64,000 nt of DNA from Stenotrophomonas sp. 610A2 (GCF_030549615.1 NZ_CP130832.1:868001-932000), one strand, 5' to 3'. Positions 51,401 to 59,042 are shown, counted from the first letter of the stretch. Notes: a model not told the origin generated them from the sequence alone. Program-made: numbers and translations.

Positions 51401-53876
51401 CTTGGCCAGTGGCCAGAACGCAGCCGCCTTCGGCCAGAACGCACAGGCGATGGGCCCGGGTGCAGTGGCTGTGGGTGGCAATGCGGTGGATGCCAACGGT
51501 GATCCGCTGATCAACGTTGGCGGTGAGCCGGTGCAGACCGGTGCTACCAGTGCTGGCGTCGGCGGCACCGCGCTGGGTGCCAGTGCCAACGCCGAAGGCT
51601 TCGCCGCCACCGCAGCCGGTGTTGGCGCGTACGCCAAGGGCGATCAGTCCACCGCCAGTGGCGCGGTAGCCAACGCACTTGGCAACTACAGCACCGCGAC
51701 CGGCTCGCAGAGCTACGCCGAAGGCGTCGGCACTACCGCGGTTGGCTACAACGCGGCAGCCTACGAAGACGGCAACGTCGCTGTCGGCCGCAATGCGTCG
51801 GCCTTGGGCGAGGGCAGCCTTGCGATTGGTGATGGCGCCGAAACCGGCTTTGGCTTCTTCGGCATCGGCGCGACCAATGCCGTCGCCATCGGCAGCGGCA
51901 GCTGGGCCTTTGGTGATGACGCGACCGCGGTGGGTGCCAATGCCTGGGCCTTCGGCCAGCAGAGCACCGCAGTTGGTACTGGTGCCGAAGCCGGTGCCAC
52001 CAATTCGGTGGCGCTGGGTGCAGGCTCCATTGCCGACCGCGCCAACAGCGTGTCAGTGGGTGATGCAGGCGCCGAACGGCAGATCACCAATGTCGCCGCC
52101 GGTACCGAGGCAACCGATGCGGTCAACAAGTCGCAGCTGGATGCGGTGGCCGAGGTCGCAGGAGAGACCAACAAGTACTTCCAGGCCTCCGGTGATGGCG
52201 TGGCAACTGCCAGCGGTACCAACGCGGTTGCATCGGGCTCCGGTGCGGTTGCCAGTGCCGAGCGCAGCACCGCCTTGGGTGCTGCCAGCACCGCCAATGC
52301 CAATGGCGCGACTGCGGTAGGTGCCGATGCATCGGCGCGTGCCAGCAACAGCACCGCGCTGGGCCGGCAGACCTCGATCACCGCCACCAACGGTGTGGCG
52401 ATTGGCTACGGCGCGTTCGCCAGCAACGGTGCCAACAGCGTGGCCATCGGTGCGGGTGCAGGTGTCTCCGGTGCAAATTCGGTGGCGCTGGGCGCGGGTT
52501 CGCGTGCGGTCGAAGCCAACGTGGTATCGGTCGGTGGCGGCAACGGCACCAATGGCCCGGTGACGCGTCGCATCGTCAATGTCGGTGCAGGGCGCATTGC
52601 CGAAGGCAGCACCGATGCGGTCACTGGTGGTCAGCTGCATGTCACCAACCAGCGTGTTGGCGCGGTGGAAACCCGCGTCACCGACATCGATGGCCGGATC
52701 GGCAGCATCGAGGGCGTCACCGCCAATGCGGTGACCTACGACGATGCCAGCCGCGACAAGCTGACCCTGGCGGGCGTGCAGGGCACCACGTTGGATAACG
52801 TGGCTGCAGGTGCGATTGCTGCTGGCAGCATGCAGGCCATCAACGGCGGGCAGTTGTTCCAGTCGCTGGGCAACATGGCCAGCTTCCTCGGTGGCGGTGC
52901 CGGCGTCGGCATGCAGGGCATGTTCGTCGCCCCGACCTATGTCATCCAGGGTGCCAGCTATAACAATGTTGGGGCTGCGTTGAGCGCACTTGATGGCCAG
53001 GTCACGGCCCTCAACAACCGTGTTGCCAGCAATGGCAACGGAAACGGAAATGGCAACGGCAATGGCAATGGCAATGGCAATGGCAATGGCAACGGCAATG
53101 GTCCGCGCACCGAGACCGCTGCACCTGCTGCAAACACGGGTGTAGCACTGGGCGAGCAGGCCAAGGCCAACAACGTCGCCGGTAGTGCGGTTGGCAACAA
53201 CAGCTATGCGCACGGCCCGAACGACACCGCGATCGGCAGCAACTCACGCGTCAACGCCGACGGCAGTACCGCAGTGGGTGCCAACACCAGCATCGCCGCC
53301 GCAGCCACCAACGCCGTGGCGATGGGCGAAGGTGCCACCGTCAGCGTTGCCTCGGGCACGGCGATTGGCCAGGGCTCCAGCGTCACTGCATCCGGTGCGG
53401 TTGCCTTGGGCCAAGGATCGGTTGCGGACCGTGCCAGCACGGTGTCGGTCGGTAGCAGCGGCTATGAGCGCCAGATCACCAGCGTTGCCGCAGGCACGCA
53501 GGCGACCGATGCGGTCAATAAAGCGCAATTGGACAGCGGCATCACCGCCGCCAACACCTATACCGACACCAAGTTCAGCAGCATGGCGGACAGCTTCGAC
53601 GTCTTCCGTGGCGATATCGACAAGCGTCTACGTCATGTCGACCGTCGCCTGGATCGCCAAGGTGCAATGAGCGCTGCCATGTTGAACATGGCCACCAGTG
53701 CTGCGGGCGTACGCACGCAGAACCGGGTTGGCGTCGGTGTTGGCTACCAGGGCGGCGAATCGGCGCTCTCGTTGGGCTACCAGCGTGCCATCAGCGACCG
53801 CGCCACCGTCACCTTGGGTGGTGCCTTCACCAGCGACGACAGCTCGGTGGGCGTGGGCGCCGGCTTCGGCTGGTAA
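45429..53876 (+). CDS. Giant trimeric autotransporter adhesin 2 (YadA/Hia-like, ESPR type)
   Basis: 2815 residues from ATG 45429, preceded by GAGGAG. The same ESPR opens the protein, with signal cleavage probably after AQA64. YadA-type head repeats are divided by ten neck-like segments (near 45834, 46884, 47925, 48969, 49968, 51123, 52074, 52565, 52795, 53466), the same number as adhesin 1. C75 and C86 are the only cysteines seen, at identical places. Large internal duplications occur at offsets 2088 and 951 bp. An (Asn-Gly)12 linker lies at 53031-53102. A stalk helix (ending RHVDRRLDRQ) and anchor ending GAGFGW close the protein. Third positions are more G/C-rich than in adhesin 1. It belongs to the outer-membrane type Vc class and is followed 155 bp later by protease 2. 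Confidence 0.96.
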   Translation: MNRIYRKVWNKALGQLVVASELASSSSAGVVMDERHSAGIRLQALSVAVALGLGASAWVTTAQAQSVEVGGNAQCMVLGSATLVDCAIANSADASGANAVAIGAGTVASAAGSVALGTGSIADRANTVSVGSAGNERQISNVAAGTAGTDAVNLDQLNAAADGALLAGRYFKANGAADGSDDAVASGEGAMAAGVGSLASGVESTAVGSYNVAAGDYSSAVGYVNTANGESSSAVGNFNQVDGANSSAFGSGNLVDGANAIALGSNSVASGDGSVVIGDGAYAAADDSTAVGSGSLASELGSTAVGSGAEATGAYASAQGSQALASGQQATANGFRADASGRGTTALGAYSSASGDLASAVGYGADASGDYGVAMGLGASASATSTTAVGESAIASGEESTAVGGTTFGGFISTEASGTGASAFGNGAWAIGEYATAIGFNSWADADDSTALGQSATAAAANSVAIGANSWADRESTVSVGDVGSERQITNVAAGTEDTDAVNKSQLDEVAAVAENTSKYFKATGSADSDAGAYAEGDSATAAGEAANAIGNGASAYGTGANALADNSVAVGTNALATGTGSIALGQNANAENGDSIAIGTDASASEGAFMAIGAGASAQGLFSAAIGTDAQAAGFAATAIGTSAWATGRQATALGFGAYADAWQAVAVGSGAYATFFGTAIGTFAEAADVATAVGQNAIADIAGAAFGVQARAGLTGVAVGNNAATGELGVAVGFNSLAGQDFYSVTEGKHTTALGAEAWATEDGATVVGYNSYAQAQNAVVLGSNAWTSKDAENSVALGAGSFADRANTVSVGAAQEWTDSAGVVHAAVDRQIANVAAGTEGTDAVNVDQLNAVAEGAELTARYFKANGAADGSDDAVASGDGATAAGVGSLASGAQSTAVGSYNVAAGDYSSAVGYVNTANGTNSSAVGNFNQVDGENSSAFGTANLVDGANAIALGSNSVASGDGSVVIGDGALADADDAIAIGTGSVASGDSSSAFGEGAEASGVFATAQGAQSVASGQQALANGFRAEASGRGTTAVGSYAVASGDLASAVGYGAEASGDYGVAMGLGAAASGVSTTAVGESAIASGEESTAVGGTTFGGFISTKASGTGTAAFGNGAWAVGEYATAIGFNSWADADDSTALGQSAVAEAANSVAIGANSWADRESTVSVGDVGSERQITNVAAGTEGTDAVNKNQLDEVAAVAENTSKYFSATGSADSDAGAYAEGDSATAAGEAANAIGNGASAYGTGANAVANGATAVGMNALAAGQNSAAFGQNAEATGPAAVAVGGNAVDANGNPLITFGGQPVTTGATSAGLGGTALGASASAEGFAATATGLGAFAQGAQSSAFGAVANATGDYSTSVGSQSAASGTSSVAVGGPIDLIPGLGFFVDTQASGEAATALGAGAIASGDYALASGALSEAAGAESTAVGYFAYAAGDNASALGAESWASGINSTAVGFYSTSLGADSTALGANATASAANSVALGANSLADRADSVSVGVAGAERQITNVAAGTEGTDAVNLDQLNSAAEGALLAGRYFKANGAADGSDDAVASGDGATAAGVGSEASGAQSTAVGSYNVAAGDYSSAVGYVNTANGSNSSAFGNFNQVDGENSSAFGFANLVDGDNAIALGSNSVASGDSAIVIGNGASALASGAAAIGLNAVASGQNAAAFGQNAQATGPGAVAVGGNAVDANGDPLITSNGEPVQAGATSAGVGGTALGASANAQGFAATATGVGAWAQGDQSTASGAVANAVGDFSTASGSQSYAEGAGTTAVGYNAAAYEDGNVAVGRNASALGEGSLAIGDGAETGFGAFGIGAINAVAIGSGSWAFGDDATAVGANAWAFGQQSTAIGTDAQAGATNSVALGAGSIAGRANSVSVGDVGAERQITNVAAGTEGTDAVNKDQLDEVAAVAAEGQTTAKYFKATGSADSDAGAYAEGDNATASGEATNAIGNGASAFGSGANAVADGATAVGMNALASGQNAAAFGQNAQAMGPGAVAVGGNAVDANGDPLINVGGEPVQTGATSAGVGGTALGASANAEGFAATAAGVGAYAKGDQSTASGAVANALGNYSTATGSQSYAEGVGTTAVGYNAAAYEDGNVAVGRNASALGEGSLAIGDGAETGFGFFGIGATNAVAIGSGSWAFGDDATAVGANAWAFGQQSTAVGTGAEAGATNSVALGAGSIADRANSVSVGDAGAERQITNVAAGTEATDAVNKSQLDAVAEVAGETNKYFQASGDGVATASGTNAVASGSGAVASAERSTALGAASTANANGATAVGADASARASNSTALGRQTSITATNGVAIGYGAFASNGANSVAIGAGAGVSGANSVALGAGSRAVEANVVSVGGGNGTNGPVTRRIVNVGAGRIAEGSTDAVTGGQLHVTNQRVGAVETRVTDIDGRIGSIEGVTANAVTYDDASRDKLTLAGVQGTTLDNVAAGAIAAGSMQAINGGQLFQSLGNMASFLGGGAGVGMQGMFVAPTYVIQGASYNNVGAALSALDGQVTALNNRVASNGNGNGNGNGNGNGNGNGNGNGNGPRTETAAPAANTGVALGEQAKANNVAGSAVGNNSYAHGPNDTAIGSNSRVNADGSTAVGANTSIAAAATNAVAMGEGATVSVASGTAIGQGSSVTASGAVALGQGSVADRASTVSVGSSGYERQITSVAAGTQATDAVNKAQLDSGITAANTYTDTKFSSMADSFDVFRGDIDKRLRHVDRRLDRQGAMSAAMLNMATSAAGVRTQNRVGVGVGYQGGESALSLGYQRAISDRATVTLGGAFTSDDSSVGVGAGFGW
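45933..49200 (+). repeat. Internal duplication A in adhesin 2 (offset 2088 bp)
   Basis: 45933 to about 47110 and 48021 to about 49200 align with no length change at offset 2088 bp (696 codons). They span a head, a neck and the next head start. The first part recurs a third time from 50070. Silent differences are frequent, so this is not a very recent event. Confidence 0.85.
50460..52120 (+). repeat. Internal duplication B in adhesin 2 (offset 951 bp)
   Basis: 50460 to about 51170 and 51411 to about 52120 align at a constant 951 bp (317 codons). Both carry the NAVDANGDPLI loop and the AAYEDGNVAVGRNASALGEG stretch. A weaker third relative of the loop is at 49310-49440. Confidence 0.85.
53031..53102 (+). 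repeat. Hexanucleotide array coding (Asn-Gly)12 in adhesin 2
   Basis: Twelve AAY-GGN units over 72 bp, with a core of identical AATGGC units. It lies between the last coiled segment and the final head. Adhesin 1 has a Gly/Glu/Asp-rich linker of other sequence at the same place (41698-41760). Confidence 0.95.
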
Positions 53877-53889
53877 GCGGTTTGGTTTC

Positions 53890-53913
53890 GCCCCCGCCTG
53901 CTGCGGCGGGGGC
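53890..53913 (+). terminator. Hairpin after adhesin 2
   Basis: GCCCCCGCC-TGCTGC-GGCGGGGGC, 13 bp past the adhesin 2 stop, with only two T's. It is more likely an attenuator or mRNA-stabilising stem between adhesin and protease than a full stop. Unit 1 has no equally clear stem at this place. Confidence 0.5.
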
Positions 53914-54031
53914 TTCCAGGTTCATCGGTAGTGGCCGTGCTGCCCCCGCAGTACGGCTGTTGCGAGCCAGGACGGCAAAACGATGCAGCGTTGAGGTTCC
54001 ATCCCTGTTCCATAAAGACGAGAGATCCGAC

Positions 54032-55915
54032 ATGAAGAAGAAGACCCAGCTTGGTTTGGCGATTGCCGGTGTCGTACTGATGGCTTCGATCGGCGCGCCT
54101 GCCGCATTTGCTGCAGAAGTTGGACCGGCAAAGGTAGTCGGCCTGAGTACGTCGCCGGTGGATACCAGTGGCGGCTATCGGTTCGTGGTCAAGTACCGCG
54201 CCGGCAGCAGTGAGCTGCGTGATACGGCGGCCCTCAATCGAGGCCTTGGCGCAGCGACGTCGCGCGCCGGCCTGGACCGCGCGGTGGCAAAGACCTCGCG
54301 TGCAGCGGCCCAACCCGCGGTGCAGGCCGCACTGCTGCGGCGCATGGGCGCGCCTGGTTGGAGCGTGGTCAAGACCTCGCGTGCGCTCAACGCACAGGAA
54401 GCGGCTGACTTCGTCCGCGAGCTCAAGGCCAACCCGGCGGTGGAGCGTGCCGATATCGATCGCATGTACCAGCGCATGGTCGATGTTGCCCCGGCAATGG
54501 TGCCGACCGACCCGAACTACGCGCAGTACCAATGGAATTTCTTCAATCCAACGACGGGCGTACGCGCACCGCAGGCCTGGGATCTCTCGCAGGGCGAGGG
54601 CGTGGTGGTGGCGGTGATTGATACCGGCATCACCCAGGGCAACCCGGACCTGCAGAACAACGTCATTCCCGGCTACGACATGATCAGTGACAAGCGCGTA
54701 TCACGCCGCGACAGCGACGGCCGCGCACCGGGTGGTTGGGACATCGGTGATTGGATCGAAGCCAACTACTGCACCGGCTGGGCGACTGGTGGCTCGCATG
54801 CTGCCGACGTCAGTTCCTGGCACGGCAGCCACGTGTCCGGCACCATCGCCCAGGAAACCAACAACGGCAGGGGCCTGGCAGGCCTGGCCTACAAGGCCAA
54901 GGTGATGCCGATCCGCGTGCTCGGTTCCTGCGGTGGCTTTGGCAGCGATATTGCCGACGGCATTGTCTGGGCCGCAGGTGGCGAGGTGCCGGGGCTGCCG
55001 CTCAACACCAATCCCGCCGAAGTGATCAACATGAGCCTGGGCAGCGTGTCGCCCTCGACCTGTCCGACCGAGTACCAGGAAGCCATCGACCTGGCCAACA
55101 GCAAGGGGGCCATCGTGGTGGTCGCGGCGGGCAATGACAACGCCAATGCCGCCAGCTACACCATGTCTTCGTGCAACAACGTGATCAGCGTCGGCGCCAC
55201 CGGCGTCACCGGTGCACGTGCGTACTACTCCAATTACGGTGCACGCGTGGACCTGTCGGCACCGGGCGGCGGTGGCTCGGTGGACGGTAACCCGAACGGC
55301 TATATCTGGCAGGTGATGAACGGCGGCGAGAAGGGGCCGGAGCCGAGCAACTGGATCCTCGGTGGCATGGGGGGCACCTCGATGGCATCGCCGCATGTGG
55401 CTGCTGCCGTGGCGATGGTGCAGAGCGTGGTCGACACGCCGCTGACCCTCAACCAGATGCGTGATCTGTTGAAGTCGACCGCCACGCCGTTCCCGGTGGC
55501 GATCCCGGCCTCTACCCCGATCGGCGCCGGCATCCTCAACATCAATGCCGCATTGATCAAGGCAACCACGCCACCGTGCGATCCCAATGTCGAGCAGTGC
55601 GGCCCGGACGCCACGCCGCTGGTCAACAAGGTTGCGCTGACCGGGGTTTCCGGCAGCGGTGGCAGCGAGACGGTCTACAGCTTCCAGGCCGAGGCCGGCA
55701 AGGTGCTGACCTTCATGACCTACGGCGGCACCGGCGATGTGTCGGTCTACGTCCGCTACGAGGCGGTGCCGAGCAGCACTGCGTTTGATGCCAAGTCCAC
55801 CCGCGCTGGCAACAGCGAAACCGTGCGTTTCAACACGCCGCAGGCAGGCACTTACTACGTCACCCTGGTCGGAGCGAGCTCCTATAGCGGCGTGAGTCTG
55901 GTTGCCCGCCAGTAA
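54032..55915 (+). CDS. Secreted subtilisin-like (S8) serine protease 2, PPC-like C-terminus
   Basis: 627 residues from ATG 54032 (MKKKTQLGLAIAGVVL), preceded by GAGAG. A longer in-frame start lacks a signal. The signal ends at AAFA (28) and an I9-like propeptide follows to about 155. The catalytic triad is D197, H264 (WHGSHVSG) and S450 (GTSMASPH), with N368 for the oxyanion. The PPC-like domain ends GVSLVARQ. It is colinear with protease 1 without gaps to about residue 396, with all six mature cysteines kept (247, 300, 344, 381, 516, 523). Expected to cross the outer membrane by Xps, whose operon starts 123 bp after its stop. Its substrate may be adhesin 2 (inference). Confidence 0.94.
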   Translation: MKKKTQLGLAIAGVVLMASIGAPAAFAAEVGPAKVVGLSTSPVDTSGGYRFVVKYRAGSSELRDTAALNRGLGAATSRAGLDRAVAKTSRAAAQPAVQAALLRRMGAPGWSVVKTSRALNAQEAADFVRELKANPAVERADIDRMYQRMVDVAPAMVPTDPNYAQYQWNFFNPTTGVRAPQAWDLSQGEGVVVAVIDTGITQGNPDLQNNVIPGYDMISDKRVSRRDSDGRAPGGWDIGDWIEANYCTGWATGGSHAADVSSWHGSHVSGTIAQETNNGRGLAGLAYKAKVMPIRVLGSCGGFGSDIADGIVWAAGGEVPGLPLNTNPAEVINMSLGSVSPSTCPTEYQEAIDLANSKGAIVVVAAGNDNANAASYTMSSCNNVISVGATGVTGARAYYSNYGARVDLSAPGGGGSVDGNPNGYIWQVMNGGEKGPEPSNWILGGMGGTSMASPHVAAAVAMVQSVVDTPLTLNQMRDLLKSTATPFPVAIPASTPIGAGILNINAALIKATTPPCDPNVEQCGPDATPLVNKVALTGVSGSGGSETVYSFQAEAGKVLTFMTYGGTGDVSVYVRYEAVPSSTAFDAKSTRAGNSETVRFNTPQAGTYYVTLVGASSYSGVSLVARQ

Positions 55916-55937
55916 TCCTGACCACTGCACGACCTTG

Positions 55938-55964
55938 GAACCCCGGCAATGCCGGGGTTCTTTT
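55938..55964 (+). terminator. Terminator of protease 2
   Basis: GAACCCCGGC-AAT-GCCGGGGTTC then TTTT, 22 bp past the stop. It separates the adhesin-protease unit from the Xps operon. Confidence 0.9.
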
Positions 55965-56002
55965 GGCCTGTAATGCCGGTTCATGTGCACGACCCGGGGG
56001 TA

Positions 56003-56019
56003 CGAACTGCTAAAGTTCG
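56003..56019. promoter_or_regulatory. Dyad in front of the Xps operon
   Basis: CGAACT-GCTAA-AGTTCG, a perfect 6-bp inverted repeat, ends 19 bp before the gspE start and contains a TAAAGT -10-like string. It may be an operator, or a small hairpin just before AGGAGG. No matching -35 is clear. Confidence 0.4.
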
Positions 56020-56038
56020 GCCAACACAGGAGGATTGC

Positions 56039-57766
56039 GTGAACGCGGTAGCCCACGACGCCCAACTTGCGCCATCACCTGCCGATCGCATCGTCACCGA
56101 GCTGTTGGCGCAGGGCCGGCTGAAAGACGCCGACCTTCAACGCGCACGCCAGTTGCAGCGCGAATCGGGCGGCGAGCTGTTGGTGTTGCTGGCCCGGCTG
56201 GGCCTGGTTTCCGAGCGTGACCACGCCGAGGCCTGTGCCAAGGTGCTGGGGCTGCGGCTGCTGGCCGCCCGCGAGCTACCCGAACATCCGCCGGAACTGG
56301 TGGAAGGCGTCGAGCCGGTGCCGTTGCGCTTCCTCAAACAATTCCTGGTACTGCCGCTGGGCGAGCAGCGTGGTCGCATCCTGTTGTGGATGGCCGATCC
56401 GCAGGATGGCTACGCGATCGATGCAATCCGCCTGGCGACCGGCTGCGAGGTGGCGCCGCTGGTTGGCGTGCGCAGCGAAGTGGATGAGCTGATCGAGCGC
56501 TGGTACGGGCAGGGTCGGACCGCGATGGGCACCATCCTGGAAACCACCGATGGCGAGCTCGCACCGCTCGACGATATCGAGCACCTGCGCGACCTTGCCT
56601 CCGAAGCACCGGTCATCCGCTTGGTCAACCTGCTGATCCAGCGTGCGGTGGAACTGCGCGCATCGGATATCCACGTCGAGCCGTTCGAGAACCGTCTGAA
56701 GGTGCGTTACCGCGTCGATGGCGTCTTGGTTGATGGCGAAAGCCCGCCGGTCAACCTGACCGCGGCGGTGATCAGCCGCATCAAGATCATGGCCAAGCTC
56801 AACATCGCCGAGCGCCGCCTGCCGCAGGACGGCCGCATCATGTTGCGCGTACAGGGCAAGGAACTGGACCTGCGCGTCAGCACCATGCCCACCGCACACG
56901 GCGAAAGCGTGGTGATGCGCCTGCTTGACCGCGAAGCGGTGGTGTTTGATTTCCAGCGATTGGGTTTCAGCGAGGATTTCCTCCCACAGTTCCGCAAGGT
57001 GCTGGAGCAGCCGCACGGCATCCTGCTGGTCACCGGTCCCACCGGCTCGGGCAAGACCACCACGCTGTACACCGCGTTGAACCAGCTCAACACCGACAAG
57101 GTCAAGATCATCACCGTCGAAGACCCGGTGGAATACCAGTTGGAAGGCATCAACCAGATCCAGGCCAAGCCGCAGATCGGGCTGGATTTCGCCAACGCCC
57201 TGCGCAGCATCGTGCGCCAGGACCCGGACATCATCATGATCGGCGAAATGCGCGATCTGGAAACCGCGCGCATCGCGATCCAGTCCGCGCTCACCGGCCA
57301 CCTGGTGTTGTCCACCCTGCATACCAACAACGCCGCCGGCGGCATTACCCGTCTGCTGGACATGGGCGTGGAAGACTATCTGCTCACCTCCACCATCAAT
57401 GGCATCCTCGCCCAGCGCCTGGTGCGCAGGTTGGAGCCTACCCACGCGCTGCGCTACCGCGCGTCGGACGAAGAAATCGAACGCTTCGGCCTGCGCCGCT
57501 TCCAGCCGCAGGGCGATATCCATCTGTACCGCGCGCAGCCCTCGGCGCTGGCGCCAACCGGCTATCTCGGCCGCACCACCATCGTCGAGTTTTTGGTGAT
57601 GGACGATGCGCTGCGTAACGCGGTGATGCGCAAGGCCGGCATGGGCGAGATCGAACAGATCGCGCGCAAGGCCGGCATGCGCACCATGTACGAAGACGGC
57701 ATCGGCAAGGCACTGCGTGGCGAAACCACGCTGGAAGAAGTGCTGCGGGTGACGGAGGACGCATGA
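56039..57766 (+). CDS. gspE: Type II secretion ATPase GspE (XpsE)
   Basis: 575 residues from a GTG at 56039, set by AGGAGG 8 bp earlier; an upstream ATG frame crosses the terminator and is rejected. The N-terminal domain (about 1-150, binds GspL) contains DADLQRARQLQRESGG. Walker A GPTGSGKT is at 333-340. DPDIIMIGEMRDLETA is the Walker B region, and HLVLSTLHTNNAAG forms the His box. The tetracysteine zinc motif of many GspE proteins is absent, as I recall for Xanthomonas XpsE. It powers pseudopilus assembly at the inner membrane. First gene of the operon. Confidence 0.96.
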   Translation: MNAVAHDAQLAPSPADRIVTELLAQGRLKDADLQRARQLQRESGGELLVLLARLGLVSERDHAEACAKVLGLRLLAARELPEHPPELVEGVEPVPLRFLKQFLVLPLGEQRGRILLWMADPQDGYAIDAIRLATGCEVAPLVGVRSEVDELIERWYGQGRTAMGTILETTDGELAPLDDIEHLRDLASEAPVIRLVNLLIQRAVELRASDIHVEPFENRLKVRYRVDGVLVDGESPPVNLTAAVISRIKIMAKLNIAERRLPQDGRIMLRVQGKELDLRVSTMPTAHGESVVMRLLDREAVVFDFQRLGFSEDFLPQFRKVLEQPHGILLVTGPTGSGKTTTLYTALNQLNTDKVKIITVEDPVEYQLEGINQIQAKPQIGLDFANALRSIVRQDPDIIMIGEMRDLETARIAIQSALTGHLVLSTLHTNNAAGGITRLLDMGVEDYLLTSTINGILAQRLVRRLEPTHALRYRASDEEIERFGLRRFQPQGDIHLYRAQPSALAPTGYLGRTTIVEFLVMDDALRNAVMRKAGMGEIEQIARKAGMRTMYEDGIGKALRGETTLEEVLRVTEDA

Positions 57767-57797
57767 GCCATCGCGTACACCCGGAGCGGTGCTGCTG

Positions 57798-59015
57798 ATG
57801 CCGCGTTACCGTTACAAGGCACTGGATGCGCGTGGCGATCTGCTTGAAGGGCAGATGGATGCGGCCAGCGAAGGCGAGGTGATCGCGCGCCTGCAGGAAC
57901 AAGGCCATCTGCCGATGGAAGCCAAGCCGGCGACTGGCTCGGCGTTCGAGGGTGGCAGTTGGAAGCAATGGCGGCAGCGCCCGTTCGCCGGTGCCACGCT
58001 GGTGCAGTTCACCCAGCAGCTGGCGACCTTGTTGAGCGCTGGGCAGCCCTTGGACCGGGCCTTGTCGATCCTGATGGAAACGCCGGAAGACCAGCGCTCG
58101 CAACGGGTGATTGCCGATATCCGCGACAGCGTGCGTGGCGGCACGCCGCTGTCGCAGGCGCTTGAACGCCAGCATGGCCTGTTTTCGCGGCTGTACGTCA
58201 ACATGGTGCGTGCCGGCGAAGCCGGCGGCAGCCTGCATGAAACCCTGCAGCGCCTGGCCGATTACCTGGAGCGCAGCCAGGAGTTGAAGGGCAGGGTGAT
58301 CAACGCCTTGATCTATCCGGCGATCCTGCTGGTGGTGGTTGGCCTGGCGCTGCTGTTCCTGCTGGGCTACGTGGTGCCGCAGTTCTCGCTGATGTATCAA
58401 AGCCTCGATGTGACCTTGCCGTGGTTTACCCGGATGGTGCTGGAGGTCGGCCTGCTGGTCCGCCAGGGCTGGTTGGTTTTCATCGTGGTGCCAGCGCTGT
58501 TCCTGCTTTGGGTTGAGCGCAAGCGGCGCGACCCGGTGTTCCGCCTGGGCTTTGATACCTGGTTGTTGAAGCGGCCGATGATCGGCGGACTGGTTGCCAA
58601 GCTGGAGAGCGCGCGGCTTGCGCGCACCCTCGGCACCTTGCTGCGCAATGGCGTGCCGCTGCTGGCCGGGCTGGGCATTGCCCGCAACGTGCTCGGCAAC
58701 CGTGCGCTGGTCGCGGACGTCAGTGAAGCCGCCGAGGCGGTGAAGAATGGTGCTGGGCTGGCTTCGTCGCTGGGTCGCAATGGCCGCTTCCCGCGGCTGG
58801 CCCTGCAGATGATCCAGGTCGGCGAAGAGTCGGGCACGCTGGAAAGCATGCTGCTCAAGACCGCCGACACCTTTGAACAGGAAAGTGCCCGCGCCATCGA
58901 CCGCATGTTGGCGGCGCTGGTGCCGGTGATCACCTTGTTGTTGGCGTCGGTGGTGGGCGTGGTCATCATCGCGGTGCTGGTGCCGCTGTATGACCTCACC
59001 AATGCCATCGGCTAA
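57798..59015 (+). CDS. gspF: Type II secretion inner-membrane platform protein GspF (XpsF)
   Basis: 405 residues from ATG 57798 (MPRYRYKALDARGDL). Two GspF domains (about 65-190 and 270-390) with TM helices near 165, 215 and 375. The conserved FTQQLATLLSAGQPLDRAL is in the first domain. It forms the platform core that GspE drives. Starts 31 bp after gspE. Confidence 0.95.
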   Translation: MPRYRYKALDARGDLLEGQMDAASEGEVIARLQEQGHLPMEAKPATGSAFEGGSWKQWRQRPFAGATLVQFTQQLATLLSAGQPLDRALSILMETPEDQRSQRVIADIRDSVRGGTPLSQALERQHGLFSRLYVNMVRAGEAGGSLHETLQRLADYLERSQELKGRVINALIYPAILLVVVGLALLFLLGYVVPQFSLMYQSLDVTLPWFTRMVLEVGLLVRQGWLVFIVVPALFLLWVERKRRDPVFRLGFDTWLLKRPMIGGLVAKLESARLARTLGTLLRNGVPLLAGLGIARNVLGNRALVADVSEAAEAVKNGAGLASSLGRNGRFPRLALQMIQVGEESGTLESMLLKTADTFEQESARAIDRMLAALVPVITLLLASVVGVVIIAVLVPLYDLTNAIG

Positions 59016-59042
59016 ACCCTGGTTTTCGGAAAGGAAGAAGAA

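Noticed and set aside
45933..52120. Regularly spaced repeats as CRISPR or satellite DNA
   Set aside because: Units are in frame inside one coding sequence, far too long and variable for CRISPR, and explained by head-neck blocks.
53031..53102. On/off phase variation by the AATGGC array
   Set aside because: The unit is six bases, so changes keep the frame. Only length can vary.
55949..56038. N-terminal extension of gspE from an upstream ATG
   Set aside because: It starts inside the protease 2 terminator, while a perfect AGGAGG stands before the GTG at 56039.
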